From: Viscum album
Lineage: Eukaryota; Streptophyta; Magnoliopsida; Santalales; Viscaceae
Assembly (NCBI GenBank): GCA_963277665.1
Contig: OY728143.1
Span: 532,490,394 to 532,554,393, forward strand
Direction: 5' to 3'
DNA: 64,000 bases
Below the pieces are notes generated by a model. The model was not told the DNA's origin. It did not search any database and saw nothing but the letters and a program-made list of their open reading frames with translations. This document shows positions 15,811 through 26,219 of this stretch, in pieces. A program made the position numbers and the translations under genes. Position 1 is the first letter of the stretch. Each line of letters starts with the position of its first letter.

Positions 15811-16049
15811 AGTGGGTTCTACCACTAATTATAGGACACCAATCATTATTTTCATTGAAGAAAGAGTGTTGTGAAGGTGGTTCTCAGTTCATGGAGTCTA
15901 TTGTTGGTGTTGTGGCTGACATATCCACACATCAGGGCCCTGATTTATGATTTCCGACCCAGTGTATGATAACGCTAAATGCGTGAGTGTTTTCAAAAGA
16001 TTTCATTAAGTTATCCTAACTATTTGTACCAATCTCCATTGGGAAACTG

Positions 16050-16883
16050 ATGCCACCAGCCCTAGAACCAGACGATGCATGCCACTTGAGCGTTTTTCCC
16101 ATGTTCTAGTGCCCAAGGCCACACATGTTCATAGGAGAGATAGACCCACATGAGATTGAGGATTGGGTGGATACTGTGGTGATAGTTTTTCAATTTGTAA
16201 AAACACTAGCCGACCTCATGATGATTCTTGATAAAATCCTTCTATAGGTAGCAGTAGGAAGATTCTGGAGCTTGATGATCCATGTTTCCGAAAAGATGAT
16301 GCTACTCTGGGAAGACTTCGAGATCCTGTTTTGGTTGGAGTTTGTTCCAGAAACTCTCTACGTAGTGCGCATACAGGAGCTACATCATCTGCAGTAGGGC
16401 AGCATGACTGTAGCTCAGTACTCAGTGAGGTTCACTGACATATCACGCTACTCCACCGATATGGTACCGAAACCATTCTTTAGGGCTTGGACCTTCGATC
16501 AGGGGCTCAGAATGGAGATCAGATCTCCAATGATCTCACTCAGCATCAGGACGCATGTGAGGGTGATAGAGAGAGCCCTCTTAGTGGAGAGTTTCCTTGC
16601 TGAGCAGTTTCCTGCATTGAGTTCCACAACCAGTCGACATGTAGTGGAGTCTTCTGTAGATGGCAGCAGACATATGTTGCAGAGGTCCAAGAGGACCAGA
16701 CCAATAGGTGGAAGAAAACATTACTCTGGATCAGTTGTGTGGGGAACCCGAAGTAAAGAAAAACATACCAGGAGAGTGCAGTGTTTCACACACTATGGCA
16801 AGGGTCCCATGGCTCGTGACTATCTGACATGCCATTCAGATGATCAGCTGACGATTGAAGGATCGCCCAGGCATAGACAATGA
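16050..16883 (+). pseudogene. E1 gag (nucleocapsid precursor), degraded
   Basis: Gag is the capsid/nucleocapsid protein that packages retrotransposon RNA in cytoplasmic particles. The ATG at 16,050 opens a frame that aligns through its length with E4 gag: an N-terminal EPDDACHLS stretch, then IEDWVDTVV, the VRIQEL motif, AQYSVRFTDISRYST and the WTFDQGLRMEIRS segment. In-frame stops interrupt it at about 16,110, 16,245 and 16,395; the longest clean part is 16,404-16,880. The C-terminal zinc knuckle is damaged: CFTHYGKGPMARDY stands where the family has C-x2-C-x4-H-x4-C, so only the first cysteine remains. The reading frame equals that of the downstream protease, consistent with a single gag-pol polyprotein. 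Confidence 0.85.
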
Positions 16884-17039
16884 TTTGATCGAGGTGGTCC
16901 ATAGGGAGAACGCTGACGTGGCAGAGGAGCTGGCCATGAAAATGTCTGTGGATGACATTTTGAGGTGTTACCGCCACCACCACCAGTAGGTCCACCCCGA
17001 CCACAGGGAGCATGTGGACAGTGGAGAGCTCAGCTCCAC

Positions 17040-17750
17040 GAATCTACGTACTACAATCACAGTGCTCCAGAGATGATACGAGGTACAATATGTGTCTAGT
17101 CCACCTAAGCTGCAGTTCTTATAGACACAGGTTCCAATCACTCTTTCATTGCCACTACCCACATTCGGAGCTCAGATATTCTGATGCAGCTGTTTGATCG
17201 ATCCTTGAATCTAGAGACTATTATAGGAGAAGACTCAATGATTATGCACTGGTGCTGGAAGTGTGAGCTTACTCTATGAGGTGTGAGATTTATTTGGGAT
17301 CTTCTAGTAGCGGTGTCGAGGCCTTAAGAAATCATCTTGTGTATGGACTTTTTATATACAGTCCATGCTCAAATTGACTATATTAGGCAAAAAGTGTTGT
17401 GTGTCCACAGAGGTGGGACCATGTTTACCTTCACCTGTGAGAAGGGATCCTTTGTAACACAGGATGGAATTTCTTAGAGGATATTGCAGCCGCTCACTCA
17501 TCAGTTAGCTATATTTACCCTCATTGTTGTTTATGTGGAAAGCCTAAGCTATCCTGTTGTGGTGGAACAATACACAGATTTCTTCCCTGATAATTTTCTA
17601 GGTCTACCCCCTCACAGGGAGGTAGAATTTTATATTGACATATACACCATTATGACATTGATTTCTAATCCAACATATCAGAAAGCTCTTGTAGAATATC
17701 CTGAGCTGTGGGTACAACAAGTGGACATGCATGAGAAGGTATTCATCTGA
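17040..17750 (+). pseudogene. E1 protease and protease-RT linker, degraded
   Basis: A retroviral-type aspartic protease cleaves the gag-pol polyprotein. Residues AVLIDTGSNHSFI at about 17,112-17,150 carry an intact DTG catalytic triplet, so this is the best preserved catalytic site in E1. An APEMIRGTICV stretch precedes it, as in E4 and E2. Stops lie between the protease and the linker. The linker frame 17,484-17,750 contains YTDFFPDNFLGLPPHREVEFYID, the expected lead-in to RT, and ends at a TGA. The frame is the same as gag. Confidence 0.85.
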
Positions 17751-18221
17751 ACTAGTGTTTCTCCCTGGGCATCAATGATATTGTTTTCCAAGAAGTCAGA
17801 TGAGAGCTTGAGGCTTTTTTTAACTATCATCTCCCGAACCAGGTGTCCGTGATGAACTAGTACCCACTACCGAGGATTGAAAACTTATTTGATCATTTGA
17901 AGGTAGCATGGTGGTTCTCGGATATAGACCTCAAATCAGGCAATCACCAGATCCGAGTTTGATATGATGATGTGCAGAAGATAACCTTCTGATGTGGATA
18001 CAGACAATATGTGTTCTTGGTTATGCCATTCAGCAAAACCAATGATCTAGTAGTGTTCATGGGACTCATGAACCAAATCGTTCAGCTATACATTGATCTC
18101 ATTGTCGTAGTCATCATCAACAACATTCTAATCTACTAGACTACTGAGGAAGATCATGCATATCATTTCCACGTAGTATTGGACACTTTTGGAGAGAAGC
18201 AGCTATATGGAAAACTATCAT
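17751..18221 (+). pseudogene. E1 reverse transcriptase, N-terminal part, interrupted by E2
   Basis: RT copies genomic RNA into cDNA. FSKKSDESLRL is in the gag frame. A one-base slip in the T run at 17,815-17,821 then moves the frame so that [13 protein letters not shown] and [18 protein letters not shown] continue in another frame. The first catalytic aspartate (FSDIDL) is present. The second motif, normally FIDD, reads IINN at about 18,110-18,125, so both paired aspartates became asparagine (G-to-A changes). The text stops at KLS with the E2 insertion at 18,222 and resumes at 29,809 with QFYI and EVHFLGHVIS. Several stops are also present. Confidence 0.9.
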
Positions 18222-18892
18222 TTTAAGAACCTAGTTTTTTCTATAAAAGAATTTGGTATTTTCATTATGTTTTTCTGGAGTTGGGAGTACAGATGGCGTG
18301 CTATTCTGAGGCCCGGTGTGGCCGGAATTAATTTTATAAAAATATTCAGAATTTTTATACTATTCACAAGGCGGGAATGAGTTATCCCTTTAACAGTTGA
18401 TTGGATCAAAAATTAGAGAGCATGGTTGGGTTCCGAATGTGGTTTTTACTCTAGTCACGACTTAAAATATGTTTTCGCGGGATGTTCGGACCCCTCGCTA
18501 ATTGGCGGATCAGTAAATGGATAAATTAAATTATAATTATTCATTTCGTAGATGAAACATGAATAACTCCTAAAAAATTGCTCGGATGGAAAATCTGAGG
18601 GTACTGTTGAGTCTGGAGCATTCCGTTTACCCTAGGATGTGTGTAAAAGTTGTGGGCGTGGGCCTGTAGTGAGAGATGTCACCCAGGGGTAAAAATCGTC
18701 ATTTCGAAATTACCACTTAGAGATTTTTATAACTGGAGTTACTTTTCAAATAAAATTTTATCAATGCCTCGGAATGGAAATACAAGACTTTTTTTGAGTT
18801 CTAAATGGGGCTTTTTACCTAGGTATGATATAAAATGGGAGAGCGCGAGAGTTTTGGAACCCGCTCTTGTTGGGAGAGTTTCAGTGAATTCC

Positions 18893-18899
18893 TATAAAT
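18893..18899 (+). promoter_or_regulatory. TATA-like box in E2 5' LTR
   Basis: TATAAAT, conserved in the 3' LTR at 25,823-25,829 and followed in both by AATTCACTAAG and a CT-rich run. Likely the element RNA polymerase II core promoter; the start site cannot be fixed from sequence. Confidence 0.55.
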
Positions 18900-19289
18900 T
18901 CACTAAGGGGGAGAACCCATTTCAATATATATCTCTCTCTCTCAAGTTTTCTTCACCATTATTCATAATTCTTCTATGTTCTTCATCGGATTGAGGAGAG
19001 GACTCCATTGGATCGAAGCAGGACTGAGCGGGCGCGTCAACAACGTTGAACGACCTGATCGAGGTAGGGTTTCAGTTATATTTCCGCTCCTCTGTAAATT
19101 TTGACTTTTAAATTCTAATTTTTTTTAGAATTGGGTTGTCAAATGAATGAAGAAGGCCAATGCCCGAGCCCCGTTTTATTTTCCGTTCTTGGAATTCTTC
19201 GTCAGAATTCTGGACTTGTCAAATTCTGGTCAGATCGTTGATCTGGGGGGAAGGAGTTGCGAAGGCCTCAGCCCTAGGATCTTGAAACC

Positions 19290-20070
19290 ATGTTTGGATC
19301 CGTTTTTGGGCCACCGAAGAGGTGGAAGAGGTCTTCGGAAGTCCCGACTCCGGCAAGGGCGGTGGCGGGAGGTCGGGGTGGCGTAGCGGAGGTTCAGGCG
19401 CCAGACAGTGGTGCGGTCGTGGGGTTCGAAGCGCGTTGTCGGAGCAGCGGGGCCAGCGGTGTGAGGCGTCGAGCGGCCAGAGATTGGCTGGAGGTGGAGT
19501 CGAGGGGTGCCTGAGCTGTGTGTGGCTGAGAGTGGTCTAGTTTTTGGATAAATGAGCCTAGGAGGAATTGAAGCGGTGAGGTGCAGCGGGCTCGGGAGGA
19601 GCCGAGGCTAGCCGGGGCGTGAGCATGGGGCGTCAGGCGCACACGGTTCCAGGCAGTGCAGGCTGCAGTAATGCGTGGTGGTGTCGTAGCAGGGTGATGC
19701 AGGTGAGGGAGAGGGCGCTGATCACATTAAGTGGAGGAGTAGCCGTGATCCTGGCCTCGGGCGTGCGGAGGAGGAAGGACCTGTGCTGCGCAGGTCCTCC
19801 TGTGGTCAACAAATACCGTCTTTGTCCAGTCTGTTTCGGAGGAGGCAAGGACCAGCCTCACGCGGGTCCTGCATTACGACGGAGACCGGCCTTTTGGCCT
19901 GTCAGTTAAGGAGGGTCGGACCTGCTCCGGTCCGGCGGATTGAGGCGAGCCGCAACTCGCGGGCCACGACGTACTAGGCCAAACCCGTGGCTGGGCCACG
20001 GGCGGGCGGCTCGGACCGGGTTGGCATGGGCAGACCGGCCCGGTTTGGCCCTCTTGCATTCGATGGGCCG
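19290..20070 (+). repeat. GC-rich, GGCC-word block inside E2 5' LTR
   Basis: A GC-rich block with reiterated GGTCC, GGCCGG and GGGCC words, ending near the CCCTCTTGCATTCG segment. The same block occurs at about 26,220-27,010. Overlapping open frames on both strands are composition artefacts. Confidence 0.8.
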
Positions 20071-20370
20071 TAACTCATAAACATAGCGACCGATTGACGT
20101 GCCTTCTACGGCTATGGGACAGTGTTGATTGGGCGGTTCTTTTAAAGTGTGTTTCAGGGTTTTCGGTTATGCGCCCGAAGGCGGGTGGCCCGAGCGATTT
20201 AACTTAATTATTGTTAATATTTTCAGCGGACGTATTCGCATACTAGACATCTGTTTGACATTCCGTAGGAGTCTCTATGACCCTGGAGTTGAGACGGACC
20301 ATCCAATGTGGGTTCATAACCTTTTCTGTGAGGTTTTATTTCTAAGAGGCACAAAATGTTTAATGCAGAT

Positions 20371-20395
20371 AATTAATTAATTAATTAATTAATTA
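20371..20395. repeat. (AATT)n microsatellite in E2 5' LTR
   Basis: Six AATT units. The 3' LTR has the same repeat at about 27,311-27,339 with one irregular unit. Confidence 0.9.
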
Positions 20396-21089
20396 TTTTT
20401 GTGTCGGACCTAACTCCTATTTGGGATGACTGATTGATAGGCCGTAAGTGGCTGTGTGGTCCTAGTCCTCGTGCGGACTAGTTGAGATTCCCCATTCTGT
20501 ATTCCGGTCAGAGATAGGGTGTGGTCCCCATAGGGCCCTGTTTGCACTTTTTACAGTGAAACTCCATGTTTTCACCTGACATCTGTTTGCGGTGTTTGAG
20601 CACTGAATTCTACATGTTTTTCCTAGTGGATTGCAACAGTGCATTCTCCCTGCCTAATTGGAGTTGAGGCATGGGCCCCATGGGCTATCTTTTAAGCTGT
20701 GTGCAGCGTACCGCCACCTTTTCACCAGGCATACAATCAGGGCGTACGAATAATAATTTTGGCATGTTTTTCTACGAGCATTGAATTGGCGCAGTTCGCC
20801 CGACCATTCTCGGGATTGTTGTGTGGGCCCCACATAGTCCGACTACTTTGAATAGTAATATATTAACTGGTTGTTTGTTCCGGGTGAGTAAATAGTCTAT
20901 CTCGCTTGTTTTTCCATGAGGGTTGCAACGGTGAAATTTTTTTGTCCATGTGGAGCCTCTATTGAGATCTCTTTAAATGTGGAAACATGAAAGAATGTTG
21001 GACAGAGATCCCTTTTACGCACTCTGAACCAACGCACGATGGCGTTATTGATGACACCCAGTGCTATCGATTGCAACGCAGAGTTATCG

Positions 21090-21645
21090 GACTATTCCGG
21101 GTATACCCTCCGCAGGGCTGGGCAGTGGGTATCCCGACGACTCTTTAAGGTTTCCCTTCCAGTAGAGACCAGGCAGTGGGTTTCTTGTTGACTTCTTAGG
21201 GTTTACCCTCCGGCAAAGACCGAGCAGTGGGCCGCCCATCGACTATCTAGGTTTACCCTGTAGTAGAGACTAGGTAGTTAGGTTGCCTATCGATTGTTCC
21301 AGTTTTGCCCTCCAGCACAGACCGGGAAGTGGGTCACCCGTCGACTATCTAGGTTTACACTCCAGCAGGGCTGGGTAGTGGGTCGCCTGTCAACTATTCC
21401 AGGTTTACCCTTCATTAGGTCTGGGCAGTGGGTCGCCTGTCGTCTATTCCAGGTTTACCCTCCAGTATGGATGTGTAGTGGGTCGCCTGTCGACTATTCC
21501 AGATTTACCCTCCAATAGGGCTAGGCAGCGAGGTCACCCGTTGACTTATTTTTTGGTTTACCCTCCAGCAGAGACTGCGCTGGGGGTCGCCCGATGTTAT
21601 ATTATGTGTTACCCTTCAGCAGGGTTGGGCAGTGGGTCACCCATT
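21090..21645 (+). repeat. E2 LTR minisatellite: 11 units of about 50 bp (5' LTR)
   Basis: Eleven consecutive units of 49-53 bp, each built as GACTATTCCAGGTTTACCC, then TCCAGCAGGGCTGGGCAG, then TGGGTCGCCCGTC. Many units contain CCAGC-AGG-GCTGG, a perfect 5-bp stem with a 3-base loop. Most also have GGGC...GCCC pairing around AGTGGGTC. Unit order matches the 3' LTR array, including variant units (the ninth with GAGGTCACCCGTT, the tenth longer). The 50-bp period is not a multiple of three, so the open frame 21,294-21,518 running through it is an artefact. Confidence 0.93.
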
Positions 21646-22364
21646 GGCTTTTCAAACTCTATGCTTTCCACTAGACTAGTCTGTGGCTTTTTTCTCTATG
21701 TATACCAGAGCAGGATCCTTGTTTGTACGGATAGGTGATGTGATAGCATTGACGTGACCGTAGTACATACGAGAACGAGGGGTGCTTTTCCCACCGAGAC
21801 GCATCCTTGTGACGTGACCTAAAAGCCGTATGGGCGAGACATTTCTGCCAAAAGAGGATAGTATCGTGGTGTGCTGATTGAGCCCCTTTGACTTGTACCT
21901 CATAGGTTGACGTACGAGACATTTGGGTTCAGTGTTGGATATCCTTTTAACTGTTGGTGACTCTTCTTGAGCTGAGCTTGGAGATAGAGATCACCTTAAA
22001 CACTCATTCAGGTTTCTTGTTGAGCATATATATACATCCTATTGTTGTCCCCATTCCATGGGTTTTGTTACTCTTCTTCTAAAAGGGGCAAAGAAGCGTG
22101 GGGTATGCCTCATGATTTCTGTGTCTACCTCCTCTTGGTTGGACGAGTCTACTCTACTACTATATCTAGCAAAGAGTCGAGGATAAGTTCTTCTTCTCAC
22201 CGTCTCTATCTCCTTGCGTCTAGACGAGTCTGCTTCCTTTCTCTTGTTGGGTTGAGCTGACTCTCTTTCTCACTTTTTTACTCTTACATTGTTCTCTTCT
22301 CTGTCTAATGCTCCCCATTTTAGTACTTCCCTATTTTCTCCCTCAAGATTTCGGGGTATCCTAC

Positions 22365-22382
22365 TGAGTATTTTTATACTCA
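22365..22382 (+). promoter_or_regulatory. Conserved LTR hairpin, E2 5' LTR
   Basis: TGAGTATTTTTATACTCA: a perfect 7-bp stem with a 4-base loop, preceded by CTAC and followed by CCCC. The 3' LTR copy at 29,309-29,326 has one mismatch. Related hairpins occur in E1, E3 and E4. It may act in transcript 3' processing or splicing; the function is unknown. Confidence 0.75.
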
Positions 22383-22867
22383 CCCCTTCTTGGGCTTTGC
22401 CCACACTTGGTGCGCCCTTGTAGAAAACGGACTTGTCGGTCAAGACTACAGAAGAGCGTAGAGGACACTAGAGCTTGGGCTGTGTTTGGTGGCCATAGTA
22501 GGACTTGTTGGGTGTGAGAATCAATAGTTGTTTACCTTTGTTTTACCTGTTCCCAGGTTTTGGAACCTTTCGGGATGGGCGTGTGTTTTTTTCCCTTTTA
22601 CGATTCAGTTTACTTGATAGCACATTACTTGTACTGGTTGGAGGTCAATGCATGTATGTTGGTTCCCCTTTTTGTAGCAGTGTTGTATCTTTCTTTCTTT
22701 TCCCTGAACTGTTTCTGGAGTTGGCTGCGTGTTTGTGTACATTTTCTACGGAAAAGGTCTCCCCTTGTTCATTGGGCCTTCGGCGCTAGTCGCCAGTCCC
22801 TGGCCTATGGAGGTGGGATTGAGGTAGTCACGGCTCGAGCCTCGTTGTAGGTCGGGTCGTGACAAAG

Positions 22868-22875
22868 TGGTATCA
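22868..22875 (+). other. E2 primer-binding site (tRNA-iMet type)
   Basis: TGGTATCA three bases after the LTR end; the following bases (ATGG) have diverged from the usual GAG. Confidence 0.8.
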
Positions 22876-23356
22876 ATGGTGGTTCATTATTTGGGGCGAT
22901 GTTCAGATATCCCTAAAAATTAATTGGTTGAGCTTTGGGGAAATAACGTCAACGTGTCTCGAGAATGGCTCGTTGGCCAGGGAGTCCAGTGATGGTGCGG
23001 CGGCTGACATATCTATTCATGAGGACCCGGATAACCTCTTTGTCGACCCGGCACACTGAGACACTTGTTGCAAGGAATTTGATTCATGCTTCATATAGGA
23101 TTGACTCCTTGAATATCCCTCTTGAGTCATCTCCCGATTGTTGTTGATATATATATGATCATTTGACTGTGGTGCTCCTTGATCGGGTACAAGATGTCTC
23201 CGTGATGATAGACATCCAGGATACTAGCTCTGATTTGTGACGACATTTTTGTGAGAGAAGGGGCCTCAGTTCAAGATCCATCATACGATTACCCTTTCTC
23301 TAGGAGGACAGGTCGTATCACCTCCTCCTGTGGAGTAACAGTTAGTACCAGCTGTG

Positions 23357-23780
23357 AGGGCCAATGACGAGTGCAGGGTGGATGCGATACATGACTTCCA
23401 ACATCGGAGACCGCTGAGGTTCCATAGTAAGCCATACCCACAAGTAGTGATGGGATGGCTAGAGTCGGTGGTCCTCCTCTTTAGGTTTTTTCGGACACTG
23501 ACAGGTTATATGGTGGCTTTGACAGCCAGTCTTTTTTCACCCCGCAATTTGGCGTAGTAGAGCCAGGGTTACTCAGATAAACGATGAGTTGGTTCTCTCG
23601 TGGGATGACTTTTAGTAGCTGTTTTTTGAGGAGTACTACCCATCCCACTTATGATTTTCACGGGATCAGGAGCTACATGTGCTTCAGCGGAGAGTGATGG
23701 TAGTGGCTGAGTACAGGACTGGGTTCACAAACCTTTCTCAGTACTCTTTAGACATAGTCCATGATGGAAACTTCTGAGCA
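23357..23780 (+). pseudogene. E2 gag remnant
   Basis: Residues ANDECRVDAIHDFQ, the RFHSKPYPQ stretch, then WLESVVLLFRFFRTLTGYMV align with the start of E4 gag (ANDARRLSALHEFQ ... WLDAVVWVFRLVRTPADLMV). After a frame change the text continues with EYYPSHL, QELHVLQRR, VVAEYRTGFTNLSQYSLDIV, matching the E1 and E4 middle gag. Two stops and at least one frameshift break it. The upstream start is not recognisable. Confidence 0.8.
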
Positions 23781-24007
23781 TAGAAGTTTGAGAGTGATCT
23801 CCGTGGAGGATATTTTTGCCAGCATAGTTCCCTTGTGCATCCTCACCCATCTCGGGGTGCTGGAGCTGGCACTGGTGATAGTGATATTTCTGGTAGAGGG
23901 ACGTCGATTGATGGGGCCTCGACGACGGAGGTTTCCCCTTGATGAGAATCAGGCACATGGTCGGGGACAATGTAGAGCACCGGGATAGCCCAGAGAAGAC
24001 TAGTGAT

Positions 24008-24055
24008 CTTTTTGTGATGTGTGAGATCACATGGCATTAAACCACTCGACTGAAT
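24008..24055 (+). pseudogene. E2 gag zinc-knuckle remnant
   Basis: Text reads FCDVCEITWH, a stop, then TTR: C-x2-C-x4-H-x4 with arginine where the last cysteine belongs. The spacing fits the CCHC knuckle, and its position between gag and protease traces is right. It is non-functional. Confidence 0.5.
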
Positions 24056-24284
24056 GTGCTGAGTCTTCCAGAAGGTTGGTAGACGTACAACCATGATAGA
24101 GGCAGTTTCATGATAATAAAACTCCAAGGTGAGGACAGGGTGGTCCCCAGGGAGGAGTTGTTGGTAGAAAGAAGGAGGAACTATGGTTGGTGGATGATAT
24201 ATAAAGGTCCTTCCACCACCACTAGGTGGCACATATTAGGCATAGGGAGCTAAAGGATGGGCCATGGGTGGCTGTGTGTTGTGT

Positions 24285-24430
24285 TTTTTTACAATCTAGC
24301 AGCACAAGAGATGATAAGTGGTACGCTCTGTGTCTTTTTCTACTTTTCTTAGTAGAACTTGGTAACACCGTTTCAGGTACTCTTTCATCTAAATCCTTGC
24401 TCGAGGGGTTACCGAGGGTGACGTGAGGCA
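24285..24430 (+). pseudogene. E2 protease remnant
   Basis: AAQEMISGTLCVFF corresponds to APEMILGTICVYY of E4 and APEMIRGTICV of E1, the lead-in to the protease active site. The catalytic DTG region that should follow is not legible (VELGNT-like text), so the enzyme is dead. Confidence 0.6.
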
Positions 24431-24654
24431 TCAGTGAAACCCTGTGTTGGTGCTGGTGGTGATAGTTTTTTTCCTAATAATGTGGACACACCATCTTCAG
24501 GGAGAGCGCATTGTTGTTTGATCAGACCACCAATTTCTCAGTTGCGTCCCAACACAGAGAGACTTGAACCGGAGATGACGGTGGTGACTGGAGTTTATGC
24601 AAGAGGGTACAACATTTCTGTAGTTGATAAAGCCAAATTCATTACTGGTTGATC

Positions 24655-25128
24655 ATGTAAGAGAGTCTCGGTCATGATGCACCGACTGCGAAAACTTGTG
24701 TGACCGGATATCCTTGGTTGTTTCACTAGATGGGTATTTTGATCGAGGGAATCACCAGGCATTGTTCAGGGTGCAGGCGGTGATTCCAGTAGTGGTGTGC
24801 AATGTAGGAGTTCATCCATGGAGGTGAGCAACCCTCGAGGGCCTTTGGGTCATTTGAGACCATGTGAAGGGATGGTGAGGTTGTCTACCGCCTTTCCCTG
24901 ACCCCCAAAGTCGGGAGTGGGTGCACAACATCTCCCGCACGGCTAACTTGAGGAGATGTGTGTGTGCTTCTATGCATGTTATCAACAAGGGAATACCTCT
25001 CTTGAATAGATCTAATCCTTTGGTTTGTGTGCGGTGGTACAGAACTATACAAGAGTTCTTCAGGGTATGGGAGAGCCAAGTGTGGGCTTAGTACCATGCG
25101 TTGTTCCCTGGTTTTGCTTCTCAGGGAC
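24655..25128 (+). pseudogene. E2 integrase C-terminal tail, directly after protease traces
   Basis: From about 24,868, frame-shifting text reads VVYRLSLTPKV, then CTTSPARL, INKGIPLL, and WESQVWA before YHALFPGF. These match the conserved end of Tekay/Del integrase (VAYxLALPP, VHxVFHVSxL, xRRxIPLV, WExExxMRxxYPxLF). RT, RNase H and the integrase catalytic core are absent between 24,430 and about 24,860, so the internal deletion joins protease-side sequence to the tail. The segment 24,655-24,860 is not assigned. Confidence 0.6.
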
Positions 25129-25137
25129 GAAAATCTT

Positions 25138-25151
25138 GAAGGAGGTAATGC
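25138..25151 (+). other. E2 polypurine tract
   Basis: Purine-rich GAAGGAGGTAA followed by TGC just before the 3' LTR start TGTAAG, preceded by GGGACGAAAATC, the usual gypsy context. It primes plus-strand DNA in this class. Confidence 0.7.
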
Positions 25152-25822
25152 TGTAAGAACTCATTTTTTTATATAAAAGAATTTTTTATATTCTTTATGT
25201 TATTCCTGATCTGGCCGTTCAAATGGCGTGCAATTCTGAGTCCCGGTGTGCCCACAATTAATTTTATAAAAATAATATGTATTTTTATACTATGTACGAG
25301 GCAAGAATGAGTTATCCTTTAAACGGTTGATTAGAATGGAAATCTGAGACCACAGTTGGGTCCGAAATGCGGTTTTTACTCTAGGCACGACTTAAAATAA
25401 GTCTGTGTAGGATGTTCAGACCACTCGCTCATTGGAGGAGCGTTAAATGGATAAATTAAATTATAATTATTCATTTATTATCTAAAACTTGAATAAATGT
25501 TAAACTATCACTCAGATGGAAAATCTGAGGGCACTGTTGTGTCTAGAGCATGTCGTTTACCCTAGGAGGGGTGTAAAAGTTGTGGGCACGGGCCTATTTT
25601 GAGAGACGTCACCCAGGGGTAAAAATTTCCGTTTTGAAATGACAACATATAGATTTTTATAACTGGTGTTCCTTTTCAAATAAATTTTCAACGAAGCCTC
25701 GGAATGGAAATAAGAGACTTCCATTGAGTTTGAAATGGGGCATTTTACCTATTTGCGATATAAAATGGGAGAGCGTGGGTGTTTCATATCCCGCGCCCAT
25801 TGGGAGAGTTTTTGTGATTTCA

Positions 25823-25829
25823 TATAAAT
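25823..25829 (+). promoter_or_regulatory. TATA-like box in E2 3' LTR
   Basis: TATAAAT at the position matching 18,893-18,899 of the 5' LTR, again followed by TCACTAAG and a CT run. Confidence 0.5.
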
Positions 25830-25856
25830 TCACTAAGTGGGGGAACCCATTTCATT

Positions 25857-25875
25857 CTCTCTCTCTCTCTCTCTC
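25857..25875. repeat. (CT)n microsatellite
   Basis: About nine CT units directly downstream of the TATA-like box; shorter in the 5' LTR near 18,930-18,940. Confidence 0.9.
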
Positions 25876-26219
25876 TAGTTTTCTTCCCTGTTCTTCGGCA
25901 TTCTTCAATGTTCTTCGCTGAATTGAGGAGAGGACTCCAGTGGATCGAAGCAGGACCGAGCGGGCACGTCGACAATGTAAAACTACTGGATCGAGGTAGG
26001 GTTTCGGTTATATTTCTTCTCCTCTATAAATTTTGTCTTTTAAATTCTCTATTTTATTTAGAAATGGGGCATCAGACGAACGAACGCAGCCAATGTCTGA
26101 GCCCTGTTTTATTTTCCAGTCTAGGAGTTCTTCGTTCGAATTCCAGACATGTCAAATTCTGGTCAGATCGTTGATTGGGGGGTATGCATTGTGAAGGCCT
26201 CACCCCGAGTATCTCAAAA

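Larger units (their letters stand above)
19064..22423 (+). other. Possible leader intron in E2 5' LTR
   Basis: Donor-like GAG before GTAGGGTTTC at 19,064; acceptor-like CCCTTGTAG ends at 22,423, about 40 bp after the conserved hairpin. The 3' LTR has the same pair (donor 25,996, AG at 29,366-29,367). A nearer acceptor after a T run at 19,127-19,128 would give a 65-nt intron instead. The GC block and the minisatellite lie inside the long version. This is inference from site conservation only. Confidence 0.4.
18222..22864 (+). repeat. E2 5' LTR (4,643 bp)
   Basis: The 3' LTR begins TGTAAGAAC; here the second base is T. It ends GTGACA next to the primer site. Collinear landmarks shared with 25,152-29,803 are the TATA-like box, the donor-like GAGGTAGGG, the GC-rich block, the AATT microsatellite, the 11-unit minisatellite, the hairpin, and the terminal segment with GCATGTATGTTGG. 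Divergence in the last 300 bp is about one difference per 7-10 bases by hand comparison. Confidence 0.92.

Noticed and set aside
21294..21738. Repetitive proteins encoded by the E2 minisatellite
   Set aside because: The unit is about 50 bp, not a multiple of three, so the frame cycles; the 3' LTR array shows a different set of frames.
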